Notes: generated by a model from the sequence alone, not told the origin. A DNA stretch of 64,000 nucleotides from Unio delphinus (GCA_029339505.1 JAQISU010000179.1:15190001-15254000), one strand, 5' to 3'. Positions 1 to 13,081 are shown, numbered from the stretch's first letter. Numbers and translations: made by a program.

Positions 1-143
1 TTTTATCTGCTATGTAAATTTTCCTACACTAAGAAATTCCAGAATTTCCTATGATTATAGTTTCTCATTTTCCCGTTCCTTCATTTCCCATAAAATACTT
101 CTAAACAATATCAATTTATTTGCTCGTCTTAACATTTGTTTCA

Positions 144-386
144 TGTTGTTGTTGTTGTAGTAGGGTTAAACGACATTTTTCAGCACAAAACAGGTTATGC
201 AAGGAAGTCAGTATTAATGGTGGAGGAAGAATTCGTGAAACCACAGAAAGAACAACCGACCCACGAGAAGCTACTGGCAAGCTTTCTCATATACCCAAAC
301 TGGCCGAATCAGAGACTCGAACCCATGCAGACATAGGTTAGATGGCAGTGATCCATAACGGAGAACACTTTAGACCACTCGGCCCC
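144..386 (-). mobile_element. tRNA-derived SINE, copy 1
   Basis: Read on the minus strand, it starts with a tRNA-like head. There is an A-box-like GGCCGAGTGGTCTAAA stretch near 370-386 and a B-box-like GGGTTCGAGTCTC at about 312-325. A conserved body follows, then a tail rich in CAA triplets (144-160). The same body occurs at 17484-17915 and 29552-29807, so it is a dispersed family. The head resembles a Leu/Ser-type tRNA. The family name is not assigned. Confidence 0.75.
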
Positions 387-1029
387 TTTTTGTCATGTAT
401 TGTTTATCGTTCATGATCAAATTGCCAGTATATCTCTATATCACCAATTTCTCCAAGATATCACTAGTTGCAAAACGTCTAAGTTATAAAGTAGATAATT
501 TCAAATCAAAGCCCAACACCGCACTGAGTACGTTCCGTCTCGCAAAGAGAACCCATTTATTCAGGTAAGAAGCTGTATTTTGTATCGAGCCCAATCCTCA
601 TGCAATCAGCGGTAGCAAAGAGTAGCATATCCAAATAACTTGCAACACCAACAAACAAATTAATTCGCTAAATTATTGAATTACAATTTAAGAGGAGCTT
701 ACATGATTGTGAAATGAATGCCAAACAATCCTAAAGGTTCTATCACAAGTTCAAAAGTATAGAGTGTTCCAAATGACTTCTAATATTGAATGTGCTGACG
801 TGCGAACAATCTTGATACATTACACTGTTAAAAACCACAATGCCTTTGAGAGAGTTCGCAATAACCCCAAAGATAGCGTTAGTCCAGTTCGCAAACACTT
901 AAACCTGTATGATTTCTGTCAAGCTTCTGTCAGATTTAATTAATTTATGACGAGAAGTGAATAATTCTATCTTTAGCTAATTTGGACATTTGGATTTTGC
1001 CAGAACGCCATCATCAGATTGTTAATTAG
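387..1029. other. Intergenic, nothing recognised
   Basis: AT-rich sequence with no long open frame, no repeat and no match to a family I recognise. Confidence 0.5.
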
Positions 1030-1480
1030 ATGTGTGCATGTGATCACGCGGCCACCTGCTTTACTACTAAAACAGCCGAAATATGTGCATGTGATCACGT
1101 GGCCACCTGCCTTACTACTAAAACAGCCCAAATATGCGCATGTGATCACGAGGCCACCTGCTTTACTACTAAAACAGCCCAAATATGTACATGTGATCAC
1201 GTGGCCACCTGCTTTACTACTAAAACAGCCCAAGTATGTGCATGTGATCACGAGACCACCTGCTTTACTACTAAAACAGCCCATATATATGCATTTGATC
1301 ACGAGGCCACCTGCTTTACTACTAAAACAGCCCATGTATGTGTATATGATTACGAGGCCACCTGCTTTACTACTAAAACAGCCCAAGTATGTGCATGTGA
1401 TCACGAGGCCACCTGCTTTACTACTAAAACAGCCCATATATGTGCATGTGATCACGAGGCCACCTGCTTTACACAGTTAT
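1030..1480. repeat. 51-bp minisatellite, about 9 copies
   Basis: The motif GTGATCACG recurs at 1040, 1091, 1142, 1193, 1244, 1295 and onward, an exact 51-bp period. Each unit also carries the strings CCACCTGCTTTACTACT and AAAACAGCC. Because 51 is a multiple of three, open frames persist on both strands for 150-180 codons. These frames are repeat artefacts and not evidence of a gene. Confidence 0.9.
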
Positions 1481-1879
1481 TGGAGTTTTAAACAGGTAAC
1501 AGATATCAGTATTTGTCGTAATACTGAAATATTATATGCTAATGTGATATTGTAAAAATGACTTGTGCAATAAATATAGAGGATTAAATATTAAAATTGT
1601 GGTAATTACAAATCACAAACAACAACTTGAGGTAACTTCACCAACATAAATGACGAAGCAAAGTTACATTGTGATGAACCCAATAGTTGTCTGATAACTG
1701 AGATTAATATTTGAGTTTAACATACAATTAGCAGTATCAGTATTGATTAATTGCTTACAAGTTTGATTGGATTTAAGTATCATGAAAGCTAATTGTGAAG
1801 AAACGACATTACAGATAATAGAAACGTTAACTTTTCTACTTTAAACAAAAAAGAAAGTACTGATATGTTTCAAGGAAGC

Positions 1880-2850
1880 ATATAATTTACAGATTGCATC
1901 CTTTCATGAAAACATTGATAGCGTCAATCCAGATAGCAAGAAGATCCCATCTCTTGAGTATGATTTAAAAAGACATTTTATGCGTATAAGCTCAATACAG
2001 ATCTCAATTCAGCTAAATTTACTGCACAGTTCAAAGATCTCATCAACTTTATAAATACTGGACCGTTTAGCAAACGTACAGATATGATTTGTAGGAATAA
2101 AATTCGATTCAAAACTGCATATGATGATACAGTGAGTGAAGTTGGTATTTATAAACCAAACATTCGAAGAGCAATATTGACATCGCAAATTGTTGAAAAT
2201 AGAGTACCTGCTATAGATAGGTATTTTGATCTTTCCAAACGATTTTTTTTTCAAGCGCAAATCATTCCCTGAATATATTAATTCAATTTTTAAACTTTAA
2301 TGACGTTGCAGAATTAGACAAATAGCAATATTCAAGGAATCCATGCTACGTTTCGGAATTATATATTTGCTTACAAAAACATCAACGAATTAAGAGAACA
2401 AATTAAACGTGAGTCAAAGAGAATAAAAAGTGATGAATTTAAAAGATGGTTTAAAGATATATACAAAACGAAAAAAAAAACAACTAGCAAATGTAACAGC
2501 ATGTAAAACAAACAGAACGATTGATATAAATACATCGGGACATATATTAAAATAAGTATCAACTGCAAAAGTTAACTAAAATGGGGGATGACATACAACA
2601 CACCTTCACTGACATTATCAAGCCTTAAAATACTGACAAGGGGAAAGAGTTTTAGAGATTAAGTGGATCACCAAAGAAAACATCGAGTACTTTTGAACCT
2701 ACTCCTGCAAAAAAGGCATTAATAGTTGACAGTTTTAACAATATTCGAGTATGGAAGTATTAAACTCAAACCGAAACAGGAAAGGGTTGACGATTTACCA
2801 GAGCTAAATTAGGGTTACACTAACACTCAGCATAAATCAATAAATAATAC
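1880..2850 (+). pseudogene. Possible decayed coding remnant, unidentified
   Basis: The stretch 1985-2260 reads as a fairly continuous plus-strand frame with ordinary amino-acid composition. It includes a segment (2084-2272) around IRRAILTSQIVENR, followed by broken frames to about 2850. Frameshifts and stops interrupt it. I do not recognise the family. It might be another viral or transposon remnant, because such remnants are common in this window, but no match to the intact element at 30841-47408 was found by eye. Confidence 0.25.
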
Positions 2851-3311
2851 TTGGAAGCAAAATAGGAAAATAACATATCAAAATGTGTACATGAATATGT
2901 TTCGTCAAGTAACAGAATGATGCACAGTGAACTCCATTCTTCAAAGTGGTGAAATACGCAGAATAACAAAATACAAGAAATATTTGCAAGGTTACTTTCC
3001 TAGCTTCATGAAGGAAACATTCAAAAGTGGCAAGTAATATTTGGTGATTTGGTGTTTATAAAATGGAATATTTTAAGACAATTATAAAGTTTAACGAGCA
3101 AGAGTTGTCCGTGTATGACATATTTTGAAGTCACAATGAATGAAAGGGGTTCGGGAGTAGGTGGGAAATCTTATGTATTCGAGAAATGGAATGGCATGAC
3201 GAGTTTTGTTGACAGTTATAAATAAAGGAATACATCATTATATTAACATAACTGGTAGAAGCACAAAACTAAGTTGGGAGTTTCAAGTAGCAGGAATGTT
3301 TGGGTTTTGCA

Positions 3312-3312
3312 A

Positions 3313-3359
<47 letters not shown>

Positions 3360-3680
3360 GGAGGAGGAGGAGGAGGACTTTGTATAACGTCTAATCTTTA
3401 GAAACTCTAAGCGTTTTTAAACATTGGACAACACCGATATAATAATGTGATTACAAAAAACAAACACAATGTAATTAGAAAACAGTGACATGCTGAAAAT
3501 AGTTAATGTATATAAACATTATTAGGTATTTAAGTATGTTCTTGTAATCGAAAAAGATGAATTTTAAGAGCGCTATTGAAAGAAATCATTGTGACATTGT
3601 GGCTAAGTTCAGTGGGCAATTCATTAAACGCTGCTGGGTCCTGGTATGCAAAAAAGAGCGTGGTCCATGTGACTTTATTT
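3312..3680 (-). mobile_element. Non-LTR retrotransposon 3' end, minus-strand copy
   Basis: Read on the minus strand this encodes the end of a LINE ORF2 (pattern FNELPTEL...FNSALKIHLFRLQ). A short 3' UTR follows, ending in a (TCC)n(ATT)n tail at 3312-3375. The same module, better kept, is at 4020-4320 and 10017-10225 on the plus strand. This layout is typical of a CR1/L2-type LINE 3' end. The copy is 5'-truncated and mutated. Confidence 0.65.
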
Positions 3681-3689
3681 TCATGTTAT

Positions 3690-3880
3690 AACGAGTTTGT
3701 ATAATGTAATGAATTTGATAACGAATTTGTAAATTAAACGGATTATTTGATAACGAATTTGTAGAATGTAACGAATGTGATAACTAGTTTGCAGAGTGTG
3801 GCGGATGTGATAACTAGTTTGTAGAATGTGGCGAATGTGATAACTAGTTTGTAGAGTGTGGCGGTTGTGATAGCTATGTT
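3690..3880. repeat. 30-bp tandem repeat
   Basis: Units built on GATAACTAGTTTGTAGAGTG recur every 30 bp (for example at 3779, 3809 and 3839), with more divergent units to the left. It begins directly beside the minus-strand LINE 3' end. Confidence 0.75.
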
Positions 3881-4019
3881 TCACTGACAGACCCCATGTC
3901 CAACATACCTATCCGGCCCCACCCATGTGTATAAACCAGCAAGATACTTACGCTCTTCTTCTGACAATCGTATACTTATCGTGTTCCCACTGTGAAAACG
4001 AAGTGATATGGACAACGTT

Positions 4020-4320
4020 CTTTTGCATATATAGCCCGGCTATGTGGAACGAATTGCCTATTGAAATTAGACACAAAGACACAGTGGTCCCTTTTAAGAG
4101 AGCTCTTAAAACTCGCCTTTTTCGACTGCAGGGACAAACTTAGAGACCTAATAATGTTTTGTATCTTATATGTTTTTAGCATGATTTTATGTTTTCCGAT
4201 TTCATTGTTTTTGTCATTTGTTTTTCTGTTGTGTAGTCAAATCATTACAGATGGTGTAAAGCGCTTTGAGCTTGGAAAGATTAGGCGCTATACAAAGTCC
4301 TCATTATTATTATTATAATA
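4020..4320 (+). mobile_element. Non-LTR retrotransposon 3' end (LINE), plus-strand copy
   Basis: The plus-strand frame ends with a WNELPIEIRHKDTVVPFKRA-type motif, followed by LKTRLFRLQ. This is the usual C-terminus of CR1/L2-like LINE reverse-transcriptase ORFs. A short 3' UTR follows with a GCGCTATACAAAGTCC end and an (ATT)n tail at about 4304-4318. The 5' part is missing, as in typical dead-on-arrival LINE copies. Confidence 0.75.
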
Positions 4321-4739
4321 TTTAACCTGATTGTCGTCAAGCGTTTCAAATACTGTAAACTTGACGTTTCGAATCAAACTGTAGGTTTTTCAGTAACAAT
4401 TACGCCATATATGCATGGACGTGTCATTGTTTTCAGGTAATAGACGTATTGTAGGTCACCGCCTTTGATAATGTCAATCAATTTGGACAATTCGGCCAGA
4501 AATTATAAATTGACGAGGGGAATGACTAAGTGTCGTGTATTGTTTATATCCTTGATGATTTTCGTGCTTTTTTATATTTAAAAATATCGATATCGATAAC
4601 ATTGACTTGAAATGATTTGATTCTTAACACTTTTTATTCTACCATGTTATGACTGTAGATATGCGAAGGGAAAAGTAAAGATATGATTTATAATGTGCCA
4701 GAAGAATTGTTCAATAAAGTTGTGGGGGAACTCACAAAA

Positions 4740-5445
4740 ACTTTTGTGTTGCCCGCTTTCAAATGCAATCACAACTCTATGTATGTACAGTTGGATAATT
4801 AACGCTTTCAAATGTAATCACAACTCTATGTATGGTACTGTTGGGTAATGAACGCTTACAAATGTAGTCACAACTATGTATAAGGTACTGTTGGGTAATG
4901 AACGCCTACAAATGTAATCACAACTATATGTATGGTACTGTTGGGTAATAAACGCTTTCAAATGTAATCACACTTATAGGTATGGTACTGTTGGGTAATG
5001 AACGCTTTCAAATGTAATCACAACTGTATATATGGTACTGTTGAATAATGAACGCCTACAAATGTAATCACAACTATATGTATGGTACTGTTGGGTAATG
5101 AACGCTTTCAAATGTAATCACGTCTATATGCAAGGTATTGTTGTGTTCCCCGCTTACAAATGTAATCACGTCTATTTGCAAGGTACTGTTTTGTTTTCCG
5201 CTTACAAATTTAATTACAATTATTTGCACTGTACTGTTGTGTTCCCCGCTTACAAATGTAATCACGTCTATATGCAAGGTATTGCTGTGTTCCCAGCTTA
5301 CAAATGTAATCACGTCTATTTGCAAGGTACTGTTGTGTTTTCCGCTTACAAATTTAATTACAATTATTTGCACTGTACTGTTGTGTTCCACGCTTACAAA
5401 TGTAATCACAACTGTTTGCAAGGTATTGTTGGGTAATTCACGCAT
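4740..5445. repeat. 50-bp minisatellite, about 14 copies
   Basis: Units carrying CTTTCAAATGTAATCACAAC and GGTACTGTTG recur about every 50 bp (starts near 4801, 4851, 4901, 4951, 5001, 5051, 5101, 5151). Units from 5100 on are a diverged subtype. Long open frames on both strands here follow from the repetition. Confidence 0.9.
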
Positions 5446-5582
5446 TAAGAGCGGACGAAATAATTCTTTCGCAGATACAGGGATGTGTGTATCAAATGAC
5501 TGTAACAGACCCGATATTGCTTGTATTTTGGATATACAAGTTTCAAACAGAACATTTAAATCAGAAATGATTTTTTAAATAT

Positions 5583-6105
5583 ATTATTGAAAATATTTGT
5601 AAAAGCGATCATGTATCCGCGTGGATATTTTCAAGTTCCGATAATGAAAACTATGATCAATTTGTACGACCAAATGGAGATATTTATCGTTCAGAATCTC
5701 ACCACGAAGAATTGAAAAATCTTGCTCAGAAGATTTTGCAGAATGAAATGTTGAACAAATGCTGAATAATTGTTTTACCGTTCCGCCAGTTGCTGCTCAC
5801 TTTGCAAGAGACTAAAATTTGTGGAAACCAACACGATTTGAATTTCTTGAAATCGTGGAAACCAACACAATTTGAATTTCTTGAAGACGTGGAAAACAAC
5901 ACGATTTGAATTTCTTGAGGACGTGGAAACCGACACGATTTGAATTTCTTGAAGACGTGCAGCTAAGCTATTGCGAATATGGATACGGCGGATTGTGGAA
6001 CACAAAATATAACTATAAAGACGTTATCTCCGCTGATGTGGCAGCGGGTTATTTAGGAAATTTAATTTATTTCGATACCAGGAGTAATATCATTATAAGT
6101 TAACT
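5583..6105 (+). pseudogene. Broken fragment of a relative's DNA polymerase gene
   Basis: The translated pieces align with residues of about 320-460 of the large polymerase-helicase protein encoded at 41304-44969. Shared landmarks are the DQFV.PNG motif (5650-5680), a VVAHFAR-like segment (about 5790-5810), WKPTRFEFLED, GGLWNTKY (about 5990) and the motif A aspartate region just after it. The usual YP of motif A reads YL here. An in-frame stop at about 5764, a frameshift, and another stop after the HFAR segment break the frame. A 35-40 bp piece coding WKPTRFEFLED is tandemly repeated about four times (5820-5960). No other genes of the element flank it. Confidence 0.85.
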
Positions 6106-6473
6106 CATTCTTCTTAACAATGTAGCTTTGCTGAAAGTCGTAAAAGACTGTATGCAAGCTACGAAAATACAGCTTAGCGGTAAATCATCAACGATTTGTA
6201 AAGAATAATTATGAAAATGTATCTTGGCTGTAAATCAGAAACGATTTAAAACAGTTATGAAAATGTAGTTTAGCGGAAAATCATAAAGGATTTTTAAAAA
6301 ATAAAAATGTTACTTCACGATAAATCATTAACGATTTAGAAGAAACAACAAACATATTATGCATTGGCTTTCTTAAAATGTGTATTGTCTTATGACCGAA
6401 TCAGTAGTGTTCCTGAGTGAAATCCACATTTATAATGGGTAATTCAATAAGTTATTATGGAGCCAGTGGAGTC

Positions 6474-6696
6474 AATGGGGATGGTGTCACCCAATGCCAT
6501 AACTCATGGTGTCACAACCCTCCATAGACCCTCTTCGCGCACAAAACTGTATAGACAGTCATGCGAGGTAACTCATGGTGTCACGCCCATGGACCTCCTC
6601 CATGCAAAAAAATTCGCAAATTTTATTGTCATTTCGGTGTAACGCTCTCTGTTGGTGTCACCCGGTGTGGTCCACACTACCCTAGTGACGCCACTG
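6474..6696. mobile_element. MITE-like DNA transposon, about 220 bp
   Basis: It is bounded by inverted termini, CAGTGGAGTCA at the left and TGACGCCACTG at the right. The flanks TATGGAGC and AATGGAGG match at 6 of 8 bases, which suggests an 8-bp target duplication that has decayed. There is no transposase. It is a non-autonomous cut-and-paste element; the superfamily is uncertain (hAT- or P-like by duplication length). Confidence 0.6.
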
Positions 6697-6699
6697 AAT

Positions 6700-7193
6700 G
6701 GAGGATGTCTAACTTTGTTTGTGGTTGCCACATTGGAATGATGCCAGGATTCCGCCGGAAGCGAATTTTTGATAATGCAGATCTTTTTACAACGAAGTCC
6801 GATAATGCACATAATAATTTTTATTTTTATATAATAATAATGGAATGCAAGAAAGAAAAAAAAACAATAATAACAATGCAAACGGGGTGGGGGTATACGA
6901 TAACATTTAGCAAATGCAATTTCTTGATGGTAAGATTTTCGAATGAAAATATAACTTGTTAATCATGCTAGGTCATGGCATGTCCTCCAGGACAATGCTG
7001 AAAGCAGGCACGGAACCCATATTAAAGTTACTACATCCAGGTCATTACCTAATAATGTAGCTCGAATCGATCGGTTTTTTAAAAATATTGTTGTTTTGCC
7101 ACTCTTATTTGGTAGAGATTCTTGGTCATGCCACAAACATATGACATAAATTGCTTTTTAAGAATGAGATTTCTGCTCAGGTTGTTTTTGTGC

Positions 7194-7229
<36 letters not shown>

Positions 7230-8390
7230 AGAAATAGAAGTGTAAAATGTCAACACATTACATTACCTCTATGTGTTTATACACTGTCCAAGATGACATA
7301 TTATTATTAGCACGATATAAATTTACTCTGTCCATGATCACTCATATTTTTAAAAGCATGAGGTAAACAAACTGTCCAAAATCAATCATATTATTTTAGT
7401 ACCATGAGAACGGACACTGTTCAAAATCACTTATATTATTAAATAGTATGATGGAGACATGCTCTATCTAAAATTACTTGTATTATTATTAGTAAAATGA
7501 AGAAGAGAAAAACATTGTCCACATTGCTTTATCACTTTTCTCAGCATGTCTTTGGACCGATCAAACATGGAGTCAGAAGAGTGCGACGTAACGTAATTAA
7601 GGTGAGTTTCATTACCATAAACAATTTTAAATTAAATAAATCCATGTATTGTTGATCCTGTTTCAAAAATTAGCTGCAGTTGCATCCCTGTATCATTTTT
7701 TGTTTCTCTGGCCTCTGATTTGGAAAGTGAGGTATAGTCACTCAACCTTTGTCAGCATGTATAACTTTGATCTCAATGCTGCGATTTTGATAGGCTTGTT
7801 CTTCTCACAATTCATCCAACAGAACCATTCTTTGTATCGTATAATCATACACAAAACATGACATTCGACTCCTGACTCCAAAACTGAGAGGGAAAGATTA
7901 AGGAAAACTACGACTGAAACATTCCAATGGTTATTAAATGAAGAAAACAAAAACACATGATTTTCGAAGTAAATTTTACACATGTAGAAAAGGGTTCAAA
8001 TTTCATCAGATTCTAAGAGCTTGTATGAAAATGGGTGTGCTCTGTTTTAGCTTTTTCTCGTGCTGATAAACTATGTAGGTCCCATTTCCTTGGCATCATC
8101 ATGTTTAATCTAAGGTTTACGTAATGTACTTGTTCATTAGAGCCTGCTGGCATGACACACAAGCACAGTTCTAAAACAACAACAAAAAGTATTTTGCGTC
8201 GTTGTTGCAACATGTTATAAGATGATGTATACCATGCATTCAAATCAACAATATTTTATAATCTGATAAATGTAAAGTAATAAAGGAACATATATAAGTG
8301 ACAGATGGGTCATTTTTCACCGATCCTTCTTCATTCTCGTATCTTGACTTCAAGTTGCATTTTACTTTTTGTAAATAGCTCGATTGCAAA
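6700..8390. other. Intergenic with a (GT)n microsatellite
   Basis: A (GT)n tract is at 7197-7228. No gene or other repeat is recognised. Short open frames lack any recognisable motif. Confidence 0.5.
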
Positions 8391-8392
8391 AT

Positions 8393-8640
8393 GGAGTTGA
8401 GATGGATCAGTAGTAAGCGTGTCGGGGACTCACGACCAGAAGCGTAAGAGTTCGAATCCGCCTCACACTATGCCGGAGTGGTGGACATGGTGCATCCCAT
8501 GGCGAGATGCCTTATTTCTATTTTTCCCTGTACGATATAGCCTTCATGTGTTGATATGTTGTCAAGTACCATTCAATCAGCAACATGATTGTAAAGTGTT
8601 TCAATATCTCGACTGTCCCAAACGCTGAGTTTGTCCTGTA
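8393..8640 (+). mobile_element. Second type of tRNA-derived SINE
   Basis: An A-box-like GATCAGTAGTAAGCGTGTCGG at 8404-8424 and a B-box GAGTTCGAATCC at 8449-8460 lie about 45 bp apart, as in a tRNA gene. A non-tRNA body follows to about 8640. The folded acceptor and anticodon arms are not those of an intact tRNA, so this is a SINE head or tRNA pseudogene. It differs from the SINE at 144-386. Confidence 0.55.
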
Positions 8641-9483
8641 AGTGATGTTTACCAACGAATTACTCATTCCTATCTTGAACATCTAACTAGAGTGATCAAT
8701 CTTTTAAGTTGTGTTCAAATAATTTTGAGAGGGTTTATTTATTTTAAATATTCAATAGAATTAAAAGTGTTTCATAGACTGTGGGATAAAATCACGATTT
8801 TGTGATTACTGTTAAGTCATTTAAAGCCATTCTTGATTATCATTGTGATACATCAAGCCTGTTGGCACATCGCCACAATCCAGGTGTGAGGGTGCAAATT
8901 TATGTCGATCCATAAAGAACACATTAGCCCGGGCCAGAGAACAATTAAGTAGATTTATGGGGACATGTGCTTGTTAAATCGCTAGGCTGCAATGATTTCT
9001 AAGATGTCTGTGTCGGGAATGGAAGTGATTCTCAATTAAGCCTACGTCTATTTAACCGTAACAGACAAGTCTATGGAAAGGTTAACTTTGATTTTCGGTC
9101 TTGCAAATGTCGGAATTAAAATTTTCCGGACCAGTTGTTGGACAGTCTAGAAGATCAGGCTGACCGAAATTTTGGCGTCTAGTTATAAAATAATTTAACA
9201 TATATTAGATTCTGTTTGGTTACGCCAAAAGTACGAGATTGTTTTCCACACGTAAACCCCTCGTTTTAAGTAAGATTCATCGGAAAATCTAATCATTCTA
9301 CGTTTTCCCTGCAAGAGTGCAATTAACGTACTCCGAGAAGAATTTGGAAGAAATTCTCGTAAAACTGTTTTGTACGAGGAACCAGATGTCTGAAAGTTCG
9401 ACAGACACAATTTGAGCGGCAAAAGAGGTCATAGCATAAATACACAGTATTTGCGCCAATCTCATTGAATTCGTTAATACCAA

Positions 9484-9640
9484 TACAATGATTTGCTTGA
9501 ATTTATTTGCTTATATTTGCATGAATTTTTTTGGTTATATGTGCTTGAATTTATTTGCTTATATTTGCATAAATTTATTTGGTTATATGTGCTTGAATTT
9601 ATTTGCTTATATTTGCATGAATTTATTTGGTTAAATTCGT
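9484..9640. repeat. 48-bp tandem repeat, 3 copies
   Basis: The string GCTTGAATTTATTTGCTTAT starts at 9495, 9543 and 9591, an exact 48-bp period. Confidence 0.85.
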
Positions 9641-10016
9641 AGGTCAGCTTTTTTATACGAGTATAACTGTGTTGACTTCACTTTTCTGCACAATTATCTT
9701 CATATAGGTCTGATGAATTGTTTGAATTTGTAGTGTGTTTGTATAGGAATTAGGTAATTTTAAGATTTCCTATATTACTTTAGTTCATATGAATTACGAG
9801 AATGCGTGTGAATTCGCCGATCTTAGATGAATTTGCGTAAAGTAAAGACTTGAATGCGTACTGACTGAAATTAACTATGTCTGAAAAGAGATTTCATGTA
9901 TGTTAAAGACAAGGAAATGTGTATTCGCTGGAAACTAACCTAGTAAGTCCTGTAATGAATTAATTCATTCATTCGTGTAATTTTCGTGTAAACGTTCGTT
10001 TGCACACCAGGGCCTG

Positions 10017-10225
10017 GCGACGTGGCACGAATTGCCCATTGAAATTAGACACAAAGACACAGTGGTCCCTTGTAAGAATGCTCTCAAGACTCACCTGTTT
10101 CGACTGCAGGGACAAAACTTAGCGACCTTATCATGTTTTGTATCTTATATGTTTTCAGCATGTTTTCATGTTTTCCAATTTCATTGTTTTTTTGTCATTT
10201 GTTGTTCTGTAGTGTAGTCATATCA
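10017..10225 (+). mobile_element. Non-LTR retrotransposon 3' end, second plus-strand copy
   Basis: Same module as 4020-4320: the ELPIEIRHKDTVVP motif, a FRLQGQ C-terminus and the following UTR. It is truncated before the (ATT)n tail. Confidence 0.7.
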
Positions 10226-11350
10226 TTATTGTTGTGCCTTGAGTAGCGTTAATGTAAGTTGCATTTAAATTGGTCATTAGGAAATGCAACAATCTTATGA
10301 AACTAGGTTTACTTATGTTCTGCCACATTTGGCTGGATTAGGTTGTATTTGATCTGTTGAATCCCGATAGGAGGATCTCTGACAATAACGAGTAATACGG
10401 TAATCTATTCCCATTAGGATATCTGATAGAAGACTTAGGTCACTTTCTGTTTATTTTACAAGTGGAATAGCCCACCAAGAAACCCGTTAAATTCCTACTG
10501 TAGACGAATTTAGAAACCGTCTGAATTCTTACTGTAGACGTACCATAAAATCTTCCGAAAACCTACCTTAGATATACGTATCACACGTCCACCTATCCAC
10601 ACAAAGTTGGAGGGACGAAAAGATGCGAGACAAAATAGAGAGTCTAATAGAAGGAAAGGAGAAGAGCGAATAGGACAGAGAAGAACAACTGCAGTGAACT
10701 CGGAGTGAACCGATAAAAACTGGTTATGAAAGTTGTACAAAACAATGAATTCAATCGTTTACTCGTTTATATGATGTACTGATTCTATTTTTAAAACAGA
10801 TCGGCTATTTATATATTTGTGTTTGAAATCCGGCGAAGATTTTATTTCAAAAGAAGTGTATCTTGCGTACTGTATTCTCACAGTTGTTTGTGAAATGGAT
10901 TAAATCGTTTTTATGACATATACTGGCTCGAGTCATTCTGTTCTATGTATCCGATCAGATCTCTATCTATTCCACATGTAAATTCCACACTTTATATTAG
11001 TATTACTCAATCCGGGCAATACCACAGAGGGTTATCATTCTCTAGATAACGATAACCGAATAAGGGTGGACACTTTGTAAAAAGGTTCAATCAAACAGTC
11101 ACTCACCACCACCCTTCCACACCAGGCTGGTGGCAAATCAGAACAATAAGGCTAAGATTTCAGTATGAACACCACTGGAACTCATTTGGAATACTCTATA
11201 CTTATGGACATGTGATATAACGTTTAGGAGTTTTGGGGCTTTAATTCACAATACTATAAGTTCTAATAAAAACTTTACTTTGTAATTGAGGGAAATAAAT
11301 TATTTGTTGAATTTACAAAAATGATTGGTTTTCGCTTTTTTAACGTTATT

Positions 11351-11486
11351 ATGCATGCATGTATGTATGTATGTATGTATGTATGTATGTATGTATGTAT
11401 GTATGTATGTATGTATGTATGTATGTATGTATGTATGTATGTATGTATGCATGCATGCATGCACGTATGCATGCATGTATGTATGA
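11351..11486. repeat. (TATG)n/(CATG)n microsatellite
   Basis: Perfect TATG repeats with CATG interruptions at both ends. The open frames here only encode repeats. Confidence 0.95.
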
Positions 11487-12017
11487 ATCAAGACCACTTC
11501 TCTACGCATTCAGCTTTTGTCGGAGTTCTGCAAGACTAGATACATTCCCTGGATAAGAATATCATATATGGAGCCAAAGAGACACTAAGGGCATGGACGA
11601 ACCACTTTAAGCTGTCCTTAACATATCCTTCATTCTCTTTGTGTCCAATTGTGCCTGAAATAAACTTTGGAAAAAAGCAGCTGACAAGAGTGTTGAACTA
11701 GTTAGTATAAGATACTCTGGGATGGTAATACAATTCAATAGTATTATTCACGTTAAACCGTACGCGGCCGGTTTTTATACAAAATAACTCAAAATAATGC
11801 ATGCTCTATGCTAGAACTGCTATGTTTTGTAACGGTTGCATATATCACGTAAGAATTTGTTCAGAATTGACTTCCAGGTATAGGTAAAAATAATATATTC
11901 TCAGTTCCATTCTTTAACAGTTGTTTCACTGTTTCGTGTAAATAAAATATGCTGAGTGCAGGCTGTACTTACAGTAAGCAGCATTACTCAACCGTTCTTC
12001 CTTCCCGCTTGTGTGCA

Positions 12018-12080
12018 TGTGTGTGTGTGTGTGTGTCTGTGTATTAGTGTATGTATGTATATACATACAACATAGTGTGA

Positions 12081-12152
<72 letters not shown>
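12018..12152. repeat. (TG)n and (AT)n microsatellites
   Basis: (TG)n at 12018-12036 and about 70 bp of (AT)n at 12081-12152. Confidence 0.95.
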
Positions 12153-12155
<3 letters not shown>

Positions 12156-13081
12156 GCGTTTGCAAAGGTTGGGGTGGGGTACTTCCAATATATTAATTAA
12201 AATATTATGGAAGTTCCACCCTGGCTCGTGAAGTTATAAAGTTAAATTACTGACGAAATATATGTACAGCTCTGAGCACCCAGTCAGCACTGCCGACGGT
12301 TAAATTATATAGAGTACGAAGATGAAATTCAAAATAATTATTTAATAAAGTCGATAATTTTAAATGATAAACTCAATCACTCGTCCTCTAAGTGACAGCC
12401 TACTTCATCTCATGATTTTCCCCTGGCCTTTGGTTCTACTCATCTCTTTATTTCGTTCCTCCCACTCCTCCTGGACTTTACCTCTCCCGACTTCTCTCCT
12501 TCCTTCTCTTTTTTTCCATCTCTCTATCGGAGACCCTAGGACCACTGTCACTGGTCTGTCCCTCGAAGCTTCCTTTAGAAGCTACACTTAGAATCTTGTC
12601 CTAAGATTTTTCTCCACCAATGACGCATGGCTGATCGGAGTTGCTATCTTCTATCAATCTTTCTAGCGAACTACAGCGAACTAAATCTTGCTGGTAGGTT
12701 TAAGGATATCATACTTAGCCAAATTAGTGTCCCATCCCTATCTCGATTCTGACTGGGTAGCTCTGTGGCCCTGACCAAGCGACTAAGCAACCAATTCAAC
12801 CTGGCTTGTCAGTCTGTGGAACAAGAAGATAAGGCACGTCCACTCCTTCGGGCAACTTCTTTGATCTGCACAAGCGCTTCCACACCAAGGTGATAATTGC
12901 GCTTCTGACGGCCTTGGTCGGGCTTCCCACCCTAGCCAAGGCAAACTTAAGTAAAGGATAGTGTTAGCCTGCGGTCATGTTTAACATTACTTTGATTATA
13001 CATGTTTCTATACTATTCTGGGTCGGGCAAAACGTGACAATTGTTATTAAAACAAACGTATGTCTAATTCGTGACAATGTG

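Noticed and set aside
973..1555. Open frames of up to 178 codons
   Set aside because: All consist of a 17-residue repeat from a 51-bp minisatellite and exist on both strands.
5074..5578. Open frames of 112-146 codons
   Set aside because: They follow from a 50-bp tandem repeat; no non-repeat coding signal.
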